DNA from: Vulcanimicrobiota bacterium
GTDB lineage: Bacteria > Pseudomonadota > Gammaproteobacteria > Xanthomonadales > Rhodanobacteraceae
DNA: 53,730 nt
Direction of reading: 5' to 3'
NCBI GenBank assembly: GCA_903970555.1
Contig: CAJCJD010000105.1
Coordinates: 1 to 53,730 of the forward strand
The notes under the pieces are model-generated. The model was not told the DNA's origin. It saw only the letters and a list, made by a program, of their open reading frames with translations, and made no database searches. The position numbers and the translations under genes are program-made. Each line of letters begins with the position of its first letter. Position 1 is the stretch's first letter. Shown here piece by piece: positions 33,640-41,533 of this stretch.

Positions 33640-34275
33640 GTGACCAGCAGCACGCCCTCGCTTTCCTACACCTCCTTTCAGGGCCAGCGGCAGCTGGCGT
33701 CTGGCGCCCTCCAGGCTGTCGCCGTGGCGGTGAGGCAAGCCGCCGACTCTGGTGCCTTGGAGCCCATTCTGATTTTCGACGACAGCACAGGCCGTTCCAT
33801 CGATATCGATACGCGAGGCACGCATGAAGACATCGTTGCTCGATATCCCCCTGCGCCCGCACACGATGAGAGGAGCGCTCCAACATCCGCCGATAGTCCG
33901 CGCGGGCGTGGCCGTCCCAGGTTGGGTGTCGTGGCCCGCGAAGTGACGTTGTTGCCGAGGCATTGGGAGTGGCTTGCAACGCAGCCTGGCGGTCCGTCTG
34001 TGGCTCTGCGCAAGTTGGTGGAAGAAGCGCGGCACAGCTATCGCGAACGCGATCAATCGCGCGCGGGGCAAGAGCGTGCCTATCATTTCATGTCGGCGAT
34101 AGCCGGTGACATGCCGGGTTTTGAAGAGGCGAGTCGCGCGTTGTTCGCCAATGACAGGGCGAAGTTCAGCGCGTTGATTGCCGAGTGGCCGATCGACATA
34201 CGTAAGCACGCCCAGTGGCTTGCTTACGGTGATGAGATTTCACGCAAGTCCGACGAAAAGGAATTTTCACAATGA
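33640..34275 (+). CDS. DUF2239 family protein
   Basis: 211 residues. The N-terminal half (about 1-70) has the segments SFQGQRQLASGAL and PILIFDDSTGRSIDID. A basic linker RGRGRPRLGV with an AT-hook-like GRPR core leads into VVAREVTLLPRHWEWLATQPGG and SVALRKLVEEARH, a segment that looks like a beta strand plus helices of a ribbon-helix-helix type DNA-binding element. The C-terminal part FMSAIAGDMPGFEEASRALFA is typical of the family. Function unknown. It starts with GTG after AAAGGAG (6-base spacing). The operator-rich promoter suggests regulation, possibly by the protein itself. Confidence 0.85.
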   Translation: MTSSTPSLSYTSFQGQRQLASGALQAVAVAVRQAADSGALEPILIFDDSTGRSIDIDTRGTHEDIVARYPPAPAHDERSAPTSADSPRGRGRPRLGVVAREVTLLPRHWEWLATQPGGPSVALRKLVEEARHSYRERDQSRAGQERAYHFMSAIAGDMPGFEEASRALFANDRAKFSALIAEWPIDIRKHAQWLAYGDEISRKSDEKEFSQ

Positions 34276-34315
34276 GGAGTCGCTATCTCAAATTCCTTGG
34301 CGTTGGGATCAACCG

Positions 34316-34660
34316 CTAGAGAATTTCGAGCACACGTTCCGGCGGACGGCCAATCACCGCTTTGCCGTTGGCGACCACAATGGGCCGTTCGATCAGGCGA
34401 GGATGATGGGTCATTGCTTCGATCAACGCTTCGTCATCAAGCGAGGCATCATCGAGGTGAAGTTCCTTGTAGATATCTTCACCGCTGCGTAGCAGTTGCC
34501 GCGCCGGGATGCCAAGTTGCGATAGCAAGGTTTTCAGTTCAACGGCAGTCGGCGGTGTTTCGAGGTAGTTGATTACCTCGAAAGGTTTGCCGTGCTGTTC
34601 GATCAGAGCCAACGCGCTGCGCGATTTCGAGCAGCGATTGTTGTGATAGATGCGAATCAT
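34316..34660 (-). CDS. arsC: ArsC-family (glutaredoxin-type) arsenate reductase-like protein
   Basis: 114-residue thioredoxin-fold protein. The catalytic Cys is in NNRCSKSRSAL near residue 10. The three arginines used by E. coli R773 ArsC have counterparts in PARQLLRSGE, HHPRLIERPIVV and GRPPERVLEI. It would reduce arsenate using glutaredoxin. There is no arsenite pump or arsR nearby. It sits at the end of the scpA-scpB-rluB minus-strand run, 32 bp after rluB. Confidence 0.88.
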   Translation of the reverse strand: MIRIYHNNRCSKSRSALALIEQHGKPFEVINYLETPPTAVELKTLLSQLGIPARQLLRSGEDIYKELHLDDASLDDEALIEAMTHHPRLIERPIVVANGKAVIGRPPERVLEIL

Positions 34661-34692
34661 CGGTTCAGCGGTGTGCGGTACCGTTCGCTCAC

Positions 34693-36129
34693 TCAGCGAT
34701 TGCCGGACCGATTGCCACCGCCACTACCGCCGCGGCCACCATGCGGCCGGCCGCCGCCGCCCTGTCCCTGCGGACGATTGCCACCACCTTGCCCTTGCGG
34801 GCGATTGCCGCCGCGACCTTGCGGGCGACCGCCTTGACCTTGAGCCTGGCCCTGGCCGCCTGGGCGACTACCACCACGACTGTTGCGGTTGACGTTACCG
34901 CCACCAAAGCCGCCGTAGGGACTACTGGGGTTGGCAGCGCCATGACGGCGGTTGCCAGCAGGATTGCCACCACCGGTAGCGCGGTCGCCGCCGCGGCTTT
35001 CGCCGGCGAACCAGGTACGTGCCGGGGGGAGTTCCTGGCCGGGACCTATGCCGCGCTTTTTCTTATTGCGCTGAGGGCCGTTCGACGAACGCTCGGGGCG
35101 GGCGACATTGCCGTTTACTTCGCGATTCGGATTCGGGCGACCACGTTGCTGCTTGCCACGCGTCGGTTCTTCGCGAATACGATCGAAGGCGCGCAGTTCG
35201 CGTGCTTCATCGTGATAGCCACCGCTCCACGCCGTGCCCGCGCCTTTTTCAGGACGATACTCAGTGACATTGCGCGGCGCGCGACGCTGATGCAGCACGG
35301 GGCTGAGGGTCAGCACTGGTTGCGGTGCGCCGAGACCTGCGACCTTGCGCAGTTCCTTGACGGAATCTTCGCTAAGCGCCTCGCAGTCGCTGCGACGTAG
35401 CGTGCGCGGTAGCTCGATGTTGCCGTAGCGGATGCGCTTCAGTCGGCTGACGAGGAAGCCTTGCGAATCCCACAAGCGGCGGACTTCGCGGTTGCGACCT
35501 TCGCGTATCACCACGCGGAACCAGCTATGGCTGCCGCCGCGGCTGATGATGGCGATTTCGTCGAAGCGGGCCGGGCCGTCCTCAAGCTCAACGCCGGCTT
35601 TCAGTTTTTCGATCATTTCATCCGGCACTTCACCGTGCACACGGCACAGGTACTCGCGCTCCAGACCGCTGCGCGGATGCATCAGCGCGTTGGCGAGTTC
35701 GCCGTCGGTGGTGAGCAACAGAAGGCCGGTGGTGTTGATGTCCAGGCGGCCCACGGCGACCCAGCGCGCGCCTTTCAGTCGCGGCAGCTGTTCGAATACG
35801 GTGGGGCGGCCTTCGGGATCTTCGCGCGTGGTCACCACGCCTTCGGGCTTGTGGTAGACCAGCACTTCGGCGTCATCGCGGCTGTCGGTGGCGACGACAA
35901 ATTGTTTGCCGTCGAGGACGACGCGGTCCCCGGCGCGGACGCTGGCGCCGATGGTGGCCGCCGTGCCATTGACTTCGACTTCACCGCCCTGGATGCGTTG
36001 TTCCAGCATGCGGCGCGAGCCGAGGCCGGCGTTGGCGAGCACTTTGTGCAGGCGCTCTTCGATTTGCGGTGCGTTTTCAGGCGCTGCGGCGCGCTTCAGA
36101 CTTAATACGGATTTTTGCGGCGCATTCAT
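34693..36129 (-). CDS. rluB: 23S rRNA pseudouridine synthase RluB with long low-complexity tail
   Basis: 478 residues, longer than most RluB proteins. The N-terminal S4 RNA-binding domain (about 25-85) reads LHKVLANAGLGSRRMLEQ. The RsuA/RluB catalytic domain (about 85-265) has the catalytic Asp in VGRLDINTTGLLLLT and FRVVIREGRNREVRRLW. Beyond residue about 290 the protein becomes Arg/Gly/Asn/Gln-rich and ends in repeated GGNRPQGQGG-like units, an RGG-type disordered tail that probably adds RNA affinity. The start overlaps the scpB stop by 4 bp. Confidence 0.94.
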   Translation of the reverse strand: MNAPQKSVLSLKRAAAPENAPQIEERLHKVLANAGLGSRRMLEQRIQGGEVEVNGTAATIGASVRAGDRVVLDGKQFVVATDSRDDAEVLVYHKPEGVVTTREDPEGRPTVFEQLPRLKGARWVAVGRLDINTTGLLLLTTDGELANALMHPRSGLEREYLCRVHGEVPDEMIEKLKAGVELEDGPARFDEIAIISRGGSHSWFRVVIREGRNREVRRLWDSQGFLVSRLKRIRYGNIELPRTLRRSDCEALSEDSVKELRKVAGLGAPQPVLTLSPVLHQRRAPRNVTEYRPEKGAGTAWSGGYHDEARELRAFDRIREEPTRGKQQRGRPNPNREVNGNVARPERSSNGPQRNKKKRGIGPGQELPPARTWFAGESRGGDRATGGGNPAGNRRHGAANPSSPYGGFGGGNVNRNSRGGSRPGGQGQAQGQGGRPQGRGGNRPQGQGGGNRPQGQGGGGRPHGGRGGSGGGNRSGNR

Positions 36130-37052
36130 GCGCGGTACTCCTCGGTGTCTTGCTCGGCGGTGCCATCTGCGGCCTCCGCACTGTCCGCTGCCTCGTCGGC
36201 AGTGGAGAGATGGGTTTCGTCGACGGCTTCCGCTGCAGGCGCGGGCTCGTCATGGTGGCTGTCAGAATCGATAGTGTCGGCGTGATCGTGTTGATCGTCG
36301 TCGGCGTGAACTTCGTGTTCGGGTTCTTCGTTTGAGAGCTCTTCGCTTTCCAGCTCTTGGCTTTCCAGCTCTTGGCTTTCCAGCTCTTGGCTTTCCAGCT
36401 CTTGGCTTTCCAGATCTTTGCCTTCGAGCTCTTCGCTTTCGAGATCTTCACCATCCGGGTCAATCGGCAGGTCGCGGATGACACGGGGCGGGAAGGGCTC
36501 ATCGTCCAGACGAAGTTGCGGGTCTTCCAGGTCGCGGATTTCGGCGAGCGGTGGCAGCTCATCCAGCGATTTGAGATTGAAGTAATCGAGAAAGCCGCGG
36601 GTGGTGCCGAACAACGCTGGTTTGCCGGGGACATCGCGGTGGCCGACTACGCGGATCCATTCGCGTTCTTCCAGTGTTTTGATGATGTTGGAGGAGACCA
36701 CGACGCCGCGAATCTGTTCGATTTCTGGTCGCGTGATGGGCTGCCGGTAAGCGATGAGCGCCAGGGTTTCCAGCAAGGCGCGTGAGTAACGGCTGGGCTT
36801 TTCACTCCACATGCGCGATACCCAGGCATGGACTTCCTGGCGTACCTGGTAGCGAAAACCGGAGCCGACTTCTTTCAGCTCGACGCCTCGGCCGTTGCAG
36901 TCTTCCGCCAACGCTTCCAGCACCATGGCGATTTGTGCGCGGTCGACCCCGTCTTCCTCGACGAACAGCTCGCCCAATTGCGCCACGCTCAAGGGTTGGC
37001 TGGCGGCAAGCAGGGCTGCTTCGACAATCGGTTTCAGTTGCTCGATCTGCAT
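36126..37052 (-). CDS. scpB: Segregation and condensation protein B with repeat-rich acidic tail
   Basis: 308 residues. Residues 1 to about 185 are the ScpB core of two winged helices, with EALAEDCNGRGVELKEVGSG-like, LLETLALIAYRQPITRPEIE and RGFLDYFNLKSLDELPP. It forms the kleisin-associated part of the SMC-ScpAB condensin. The rest is a very acidic tail containing pentapeptide repeats (LESQE/LESEE), then Asp/His/Glu/Ala-rich sequence. Start at 37052 (MQIEQLKPIVEAALL) is taken from the family N-terminus; the frame is open to 37142. Confidence 0.93.
   Translation of the reverse strand: MQIEQLKPIVEAALLAASQPLSVAQLGELFVEEDGVDRAQIAMVLEALAEDCNGRGVELKEVGSGFRYQVRQEVHAWVSRMWSEKPSRYSRALLETLALIAYRQPITRPEIEQIRGVVVSSNIIKTLEEREWIRVVGHRDVPGKPALFGTTRGFLDYFNLKSLDELPPLAEIRDLEDPQLRLDDEPFPPRVIRDLPIDPDGEDLESEELEGKDLESQELESQELESQELESQELESEELSNEEPEHEVHADDDQHDHADTIDSDSHHDEPAPAAEAVDETHLSTADEAADSAEAADGTAEQDTEEYRA
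36337..36441 (-). repeat. 15-bp tandem repeat inside scpB
   Basis: Seven 15-bp units between 36337 and 36441, plus-strand unit AGCTCTTGGCTTTCC. Four consecutive units (36352-36411) are identical and the flanking ones differ at one to a few positions. Each unit is exactly five codons (LESQE type), so gain or loss of units keeps the frame. This is a typical slippage-prone in-frame minisatellite. Confidence 0.95.
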
Positions 37053-37092
37053 AAGCTTTAGGATCGGGTGTCCATGACAGGTGGCGTACGGT

Positions 37093-38022
37093 TTACTCGG
37101 TACCGAATGCGGATTGCTGTTCTTCGTCGAAGGCGTCGTCATCGGCAGCGACTTCGGCCTCTTCTTCGGCGGAAGTGGCGTTCGCCTTGACGTAGATGGC
37201 GGCCAGCGGTTCTTCCTGCACGATGTTGATCAGGAATTCCTTGGCCAGTTCGAGCATGGCCAGGAACGTGACCACGACGCCCAGTCGACCTTCGGTGACG
37301 TCGAACAGACTCTCGAAGCGGTGAAACTGGTCGTCGTCCAGACGGCTGAGCAGTTCGCCCATGCGCTGGCGCACACTCAGCGCCTCGCGTTTGATGGCGT
37401 GATGCCCGAACAATTCGGCCCGATGCATCACGTCCTTGAGGGCCAGCAGCATTTCCTTCAGGTCCAGCGGCGGCGGCATCTTGATGACGTTGCGCTCGCC
37501 AACATCGGCCTGTACCGCCACCGTATCGCGCTCCATGCGCGGCAGGGCTTCGATATCCTCGGCGGCCTTCTTGAATCGCTCGTATTCCTGCAAGCGACGC
37601 ACCAGCTCGGCGCGAGGGTCTTCTTCCAGGCCTTCTTCCGTGGGTGGCCTGGGCAGCAGCAGCCGCGATTTGATCTCACCTAGGATCGCGGCCATCAGCA
37701 AGTACTCCGCGGCCAGCTCCAGGCGCATCACATCGCGCATCATGTCGATGTATTCCATGTATTGCCGGGTGATTTCGGCAATCGGAATATCGAGAATGTC
37801 CAGGTTCTGCCGGCGGATCAGGTAGAGCAAAAGATCCAGCGGCCCCTCGAATGCTTCCAGGATGACTTCCAGCGCATCCGGGGGGATGTAAAGGTCCTGC
37901 GGCATCTGCAGGATCGGTTCGCCACGCACGATCGCCAGCGGCATTTCCTGCTGCTGTGGAACCCCGGCGAACGCATCATGCGTTGCTTGTATAGGCTGAG
38001 ACTCGGTTGGCTCAGTGCTCAT
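37093..38022 (-). CDS. scpA: Segregation and condensation protein A
   Basis: 309-residue kleisin subunit of the bacterial SMC complex. The conserved N-terminal EAFEGPLDLLLYLIRRQNLDILDIPI and the following LAAEYLLMAAILGEIKSR-type helix are clear. The C-terminal winged-helix segment includes VVTFLAMLELAKE, which binds the SMC head. ATG at 38022 is chosen; a TTG one codon upstream is not needed. It is first in the scpA-scpB-rluB-arsC run, 40 bp before scpB. Confidence 0.95.
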   Translation of the reverse strand: MSTEPTESQPIQATHDAFAGVPQQQEMPLAIVRGEPILQMPQDLYIPPDALEVILEAFEGPLDLLLYLIRRQNLDILDIPIAEITRQYMEYIDMMRDVMRLELAAEYLLMAAILGEIKSRLLLPRPPTEEGLEEDPRAELVRRLQEYERFKKAAEDIEALPRMERDTVAVQADVGERNVIKMPPPLDLKEMLLALKDVMHRAELFGHHAIKREALSVRQRMGELLSRLDDDQFHRFESLFDVTEGRLGVVVTFLAMLELAKEFLINIVQEEPLAAIYVKANATSAEEEAEVAADDDAFDEEQQSAFGTE

Positions 38023-38112
38023 CAATACATGTCATTGGGCCGCCCGGGAGGGCTGGCAATTCGTTCTGTTGACGATCAAAACTTGTCTTTCGACCCTTGA
38101 TCGAAGAAAGGT

Positions 38113-38223
38113 TCAAGCCCGGAATGCCTGGGTTGCGGAGGCGATTCCCAATAAAGCCAATCCCACAATGCCCAGCCGAGGCGTGCGGTTTTCCCGCTGT
38201 TGCAGACCCTGATGAAGCCACAT
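38113..38223 (-). CDS. Possible 36-residue membrane microprotein
   Basis: A short minus-strand frame begins MWLHQGLQQRENRTPRLG and continues with a hydrophobic stretch, IVGLALLGIASATQA, that could span a membrane, then stops. The polar, basic N-terminus followed by one helix is a common microprotein layout. No Shine-Dalgarno is visible before the ATG and no family is recognised, so it may be chance. It lies in the long gap upstream of scpA. Confidence 0.2.
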   Translation of the reverse strand: MWLHQGLQQRENRTPRLGIVGLALLGIASATQAFRA

Positions 38224-38774
38224 GTTGCGGTTCGGTCAGGTAGGCGGTCGTTAGGTGCCGGCTCGGTCGTGGTATGAACGATCAGGCATAAACCAAACGT
38301 GACGCCGCCGGCGTCGCCCGCGATTCGTAAAGGTCGGCTGAATGCATCGGGTGGAGGCCATCCCGACCGGGGCTCCCGGCGGGCATCCGTACTTGGCTCC
38401 ACACGCGGGTTACAGATTAGCTGCAGTCCAGAGGCATGTCCAGCGAGTGCTTCAGCTGGCGTAAGGGTTCGCAAGGTCGCGGGACTGCCGCAATTCATAA
38501 CGCGGCAGCAAGTGACCTAACGCGTCTGCCATCAGCCTGCGGATTAATTGAAATGCGCAAAATAAGCCTAGAAAACGTGGTTATAGCCGTGGCATGTGGC
38601 TTGCTTCATCATAGGAGATATCCGGGGGGCAGCTGCAGGTAGGCGCAGGTGCTGACGAATAATGGAGACAGCGCCGACGGAAGGCGCATGGCTTCGGCGC
38701 GAGGCAGAATGCGCAAGCGGTGAGATCCGGGGTAGGGATCTTGGCGCGTAGTTGCAGTGCTGCGCGGGAGGGAG
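38224..38774. other. Long GC-rich intergenic region with many hairpins, no clear gene
   Basis: Between scpA and the PilZ gene about 550 bases carry no convincing coding frame. Several stems can be drawn: GACGCC/GGCGTC near 38301-38315, TCGGG/CCCGA nested in GGTCGG/CCGACC near 38332-38378, and CTGCCGC/GCGGCAG (38485-38491 with 38502-38508), plus GCGCC/GGCGC near 38671-38687. This density is higher than in other gaps of the window and may hide a structured RNA. Minus-strand frames here, such as the one ending at 38076, resemble no family. Confidence 0.4.
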
Positions 38775-39155
38775 ATGAAAGGCATGACGACAATGGGTGA
38801 CGACGCCATGGACGGTTCCGACAACGAGCATTTGCGCCCCGCGCGGATGCGTATCAAAACCACCGTGCTGATGAGTCATGGAGACGAATCGCACCCGACC
38901 GATCTGATCGACATTTCGGCCACAGGCGTTCTGCTGCGCCGGCCGCGCGACTGGGGTGGCAAGGCGGGTGAGAGCTGGGTGTTGGACATGATTTTCGGAC
39001 ATGACCTGCACATTCACCTCGAAGCCAAGGTGGCACGCCTTTCCGACAAGCACATCGGTTTTGCTTACACGCGCATTCCGGAAGACAAGCAGGTGCCGCT
39101 ATGGAATCTGCTGGGCGGTTACGCCGACATCCTGGAAATGTGGCACGACGAGTAA
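38775..39155 (+). CDS. PilZ-domain protein
   Basis: About 126 residues, a single PilZ domain. The second motif DISATG (DxSxxG) is followed by VLLRRP as in c-di-GMP-binding PilZ proteins. The first arginine motif is irregular: HLRPARMRI instead of a clean RxxxR, so c-di-GMP binding is likely but not certain. The start is uncertain: ATG 38775 directly follows GGGAGGGAG, and ATG 38784 is nine bases later. It is not in an operon with motility genes here. Confidence 0.8.
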   Translation: MKGMTTMGDDAMDGSDNEHLRPARMRIKTTVLMSHGDESHPTDLIDISATGVLLRRPRDWGGKAGESWVLDMIFGHDLHIHLEAKVARLSDKHIGFAYTRIPEDKQVPLWNLLGGYADILEMWHDE

Positions 39156-39163
39156 GCGTGCCG

Positions 39164-39193
39164 ACACACCCTGCATCGCGCAGGGTGTGTGGT
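39164..39193 (+). terminator. Hairpin terminator after the PilZ gene
   Basis: A perfect 11-bp stem ACACACCCTGC/GCAGGGTGTGT (39164-39174, 39180-39190) with 5-nt loop, then GGTTTG. The T-run is short. It lies between the convergent PilZ and fadD genes. Confidence 0.7.
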
Positions 39194-39216
39194 TTGATGA
39201 TGTTGGTTCTTGAATA

Positions 39217-40905
39217 TCAGCCAGCGGCGACGGCTTTCTTTTCGTCGCGCAGTTCACGACGCAGGATCTTGCCCACGTTGCTCTTGGGCAGCGCATCGCG
39301 GAATTCGATCACCTTCGGACGCTTGTAGCCCGTCAGGTTCTCGCGGCAGAACTCTTTGAGCTGCTCCACCGTCAGGTTCGGGTCCTTGCGAACTACGAAG
39401 ATCTTCACCACTTCGCCCGAATGTTCGTCAGGTATGCCGATCGCAGCCACTTCGGCCACGCCGGGATGCTGCATCACCGTATCCTCGATCTCGTTCGGAT
39501 ACACGTTGAAGCCCGACACCAGGATCATGTCCTTCTTACGATCGACGATGTAAACGTAACCGGAATCGTCGATGCGGCCGATGTCGCCGGTACGCAACCA
39601 GCCATCATCGCTGAGCACCTTGCTCGTCTCGGCAGGCTGGTTCCAATAACCCTTCATCACTTGCGGGCCCTGGATGCAGATCTCGCCGACTTCGCCGATA
39701 GCGAGCTGTTTGCCGTCTTCATCCTGGATGCTGATCGACGTCGAAGGAACGGGCAGGCCGATCGAGCCGGTAAAGCGCACCCCGTCCACCAAGGGATTGA
39801 TGGTGGCGACCGGCGAGCTTTCCGTCATGCCGTAGCCTTCAACCAGGGCGCAACCGGTAACTTTTTGCCACTTTTCAGCCACCGCGCGTTGCACGGCCAT
39901 GCCGCCGCCGAAGCTCATGCGAAGGGTGGAAAAATCGATCTGATCGAAACCTGGCGTATTCAACAGTCCATTGAAAAGCGTGTTGACGCCAGTGATCGCC
40001 GTAAAGGGCGTTTTGCTGAGTTCTTTGACAAAAGCCGGCATGTCGCGCGGGTTGGTGATCAGAATGCTACGACCACCAAAGCGAATGAAGATGAAGCAAT
40101 TACAGGTGAGCGCGAAAATGTGATACAGCGGCAGCGCGGTAATGATGGTTTCTTCGCCTGGCTTGATCTTCGAACCGAACCAGGCGCCCGCCTGCAGCAT
40201 GTTCGCCACCATGTTGCCGTGGGTCAGCATTGCGCCTTTGGCGACGCCGGTCGTACCCCCGGTGTACTGCAAGAACGCGATGTCATCGTGCGACATCGTC
40301 GGCTTCGGCATCTCATAGTTGCTGCCCGCTGCAAGCGCGCTCTTGAAGCGCACCGCATGCGGCAACTGATACGCAGGCACCATCTTCTTGACGTTCTTCA
40401 GCACGAAGTTGATCAACACGCCCTTGGCGCCGAGCAGATCGCCAATGCCGGTGGTGATGATGTGCTTGACGCCCGTCTCGGCAACGACTTGTTGCAGGGT
40501 GGCGGCGAAATTGTCGAGCACCACGATCGCCTTCACGCCGGCGTCTTCCAACTGATGCTTGAGCTCGCGCGCCGTGTACATCGGGTTGGTGTTCACTACG
40601 ACCAAGCCGGCACGCAGTGCGCCGAACAGGGCGATGGGGTACTGCAAGACGTTGGGCATCATGATCGCGATGCGATCGCCCTTGCTGAGCTTTAGCTCCC
40701 CGGTCAGGTACGCGGCGAACTGGCCGCTGAGCGTATCGATCTCGTCGTAAGTGAGGCTTTTCCCGAAATTGGAGAAAGCGATGCGCTGGCGATAGCGTTC
40801 AAAGGCTTCTTCCAGGACGGCAACAACCGAGGTGTACTGATTGATGTCGATCTCTGCGGGTACGCCATCCGGATAGTGACTCAGCCAAGGACGCTGATTG
40901 CTCAT
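39217..40905 (-). CDS. fadD: Long-chain fatty acid--CoA ligase
   Basis: 562-residue acyl-CoA synthetase of the FadD type, activating fatty acids for beta-oxidation or phospholipid use. The AMP-binding P-loop is YTGGTTGVAKGAMLTH. VEGYGMTESSPV and GWLRTGDIGRIDDSGYVYIVDRKKDMILVSG-type motifs A5/A8 follow (LRTGDIG, DRKKDMI), and the C-terminal catalytic Lys lies in LPKSNVGKILRRELR. Start at 40905 (MSNQRPWLSHYP) matches the FadD N-terminus; the frame is open to 40953. It is divergent from the small lipoprotein gene. Confidence 0.95.
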   Translation of the reverse strand: MSNQRPWLSHYPDGVPAEIDINQYTSVVAVLEEAFERYRQRIAFSNFGKSLTYDEIDTLSGQFAAYLTGELKLSKGDRIAIMMPNVLQYPIALFGALRAGLVVVNTNPMYTARELKHQLEDAGVKAIVVLDNFAATLQQVVAETGVKHIITTGIGDLLGAKGVLINFVLKNVKKMVPAYQLPHAVRFKSALAAGSNYEMPKPTMSHDDIAFLQYTGGTTGVAKGAMLTHGNMVANMLQAGAWFGSKIKPGEETIITALPLYHIFALTCNCFIFIRFGGRSILITNPRDMPAFVKELSKTPFTAITGVNTLFNGLLNTPGFDQIDFSTLRMSFGGGMAVQRAVAEKWQKVTGCALVEGYGMTESSPVATINPLVDGVRFTGSIGLPVPSTSISIQDEDGKQLAIGEVGEICIQGPQVMKGYWNQPAETSKVLSDDGWLRTGDIGRIDDSGYVYIVDRKKDMILVSGFNVYPNEIEDTVMQHPGVAEVAAIGIPDEHSGEVVKIFVVRKDPNLTVEQLKEFCRENLTGYKRPKVIEFRDALPKSNVGKILRRELRDEKKAVAAG

Positions 40906-41031
40906 GTTCGATCCAAGCTCCAGTAGTAACAAACCGATGGTGGCGGCGACCAAGGTCGTGCATCATGCGGGCGAGGCATTGGAGCATACGCCCGCGTATA
41001 GCAGCAAGCCGCGCTGCAACGAGATTCGAGC

Positions 41032-41478
41032 ATGCCGAGAATGACATCGATGATCCGCAGTTGGGGCTTGCTGGCCGCTTTGGCCTTGGGCGTTGCCGGA
41101 TGCCATCGCGCCCCGGATGAGGTGTTGATTCGGCAGGCTATCGATGCCGCCGCCCAGGCGACGGAGCAGGTGGATGCCTCGGCGCTTGCCGGCCAGCTCA
41201 CCGACGACTTCGACGGCAACAGCGGTTCGATGAACAGACAGGACATCGGCAATGTGTTGCGGGTGGCGCGGCTGCGTGGCGAAACGCTACATGCCGTGCT
41301 CGGGCCCATTGACGTGCAGCCGCGAGGCGACCGTTATGTCGCCGACTTCACCGTCACACTCACCAGCGGCGGCAAATTGTTCCCGGCGCAGTTGGGTGTC
41401 TACAAGGTCGAATCGGCTTGGCGTCGCGAGGGGCATGACTGGCGATGCTACGAATCCAGCTGGACCCAGCAGCTGTGA
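41032..41478 (+). CDS. Small lipoprotein with NTF2-like fold
   Basis: 148 residues. The signal peptide ends in a lipobox LGVAGC, so the protein is probably an outer-membrane or periplasmic lipoprotein. The remaining about 120 residues resemble the SnoaL/NTF2-like fold: helical start IRQAIDAAAQATEQVDASAL, LTDDF, then strands ending in YVADFTVTL and WRCYESSW. Function unknown. Three in-frame ATGs (41032, 41041, 41050) could start it. It ends 13 bases before a strong bidirectional hairpin. Confidence 0.75.
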   Translation: MPRMTSMIRSWGLLAALALGVAGCHRAPDEVLIRQAIDAAAQATEQVDASALAGQLTDDFDGNSGSMNRQDIGNVLRVARLRGETLHAVLGPIDVQPRGDRYVADFTVTLTSGGKLFPAQLGVYKVESAWRREGHDWRCYESSWTQQL

Positions 41479-41491
41479 GACTGGCTGCACA

Positions 41492-41520
41492 AAAACGCCG
41501 CCTGAAGCAGGCGGCGTTTT
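41492..41520. terminator. Bidirectional terminator between lipoprotein gene and acnA
   Basis: A perfect 13-bp stem (41492-41504 with 41508-41520) with AAAA at one foot and TTTT at the other. T-tails therefore follow on both strands. It serves the plus-strand lipoprotein gene (stop 41478) and the minus-strand acnA (stop 41534). Confidence 0.92.
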
Positions 41521-41533
41521 CTGAGAGCGTCGA

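Noticed and set aside
34316..34660. Arsenic resistance operon
   Set aside because: Only an arsC-like gene is present. There is no arsR, arsB/acr3 or arsH, and it is attached to the scpAB-rluB run, so no resistance cassette is claimed.
38076..38498. 140-codon minus-strand frame in the scpA upstream gap
   Set aside because: Irregular composition rich in Pro/Arg/Ser, no domain. A smaller frame with a transmembrane-like helix inside it is kept only as a weak candidate.
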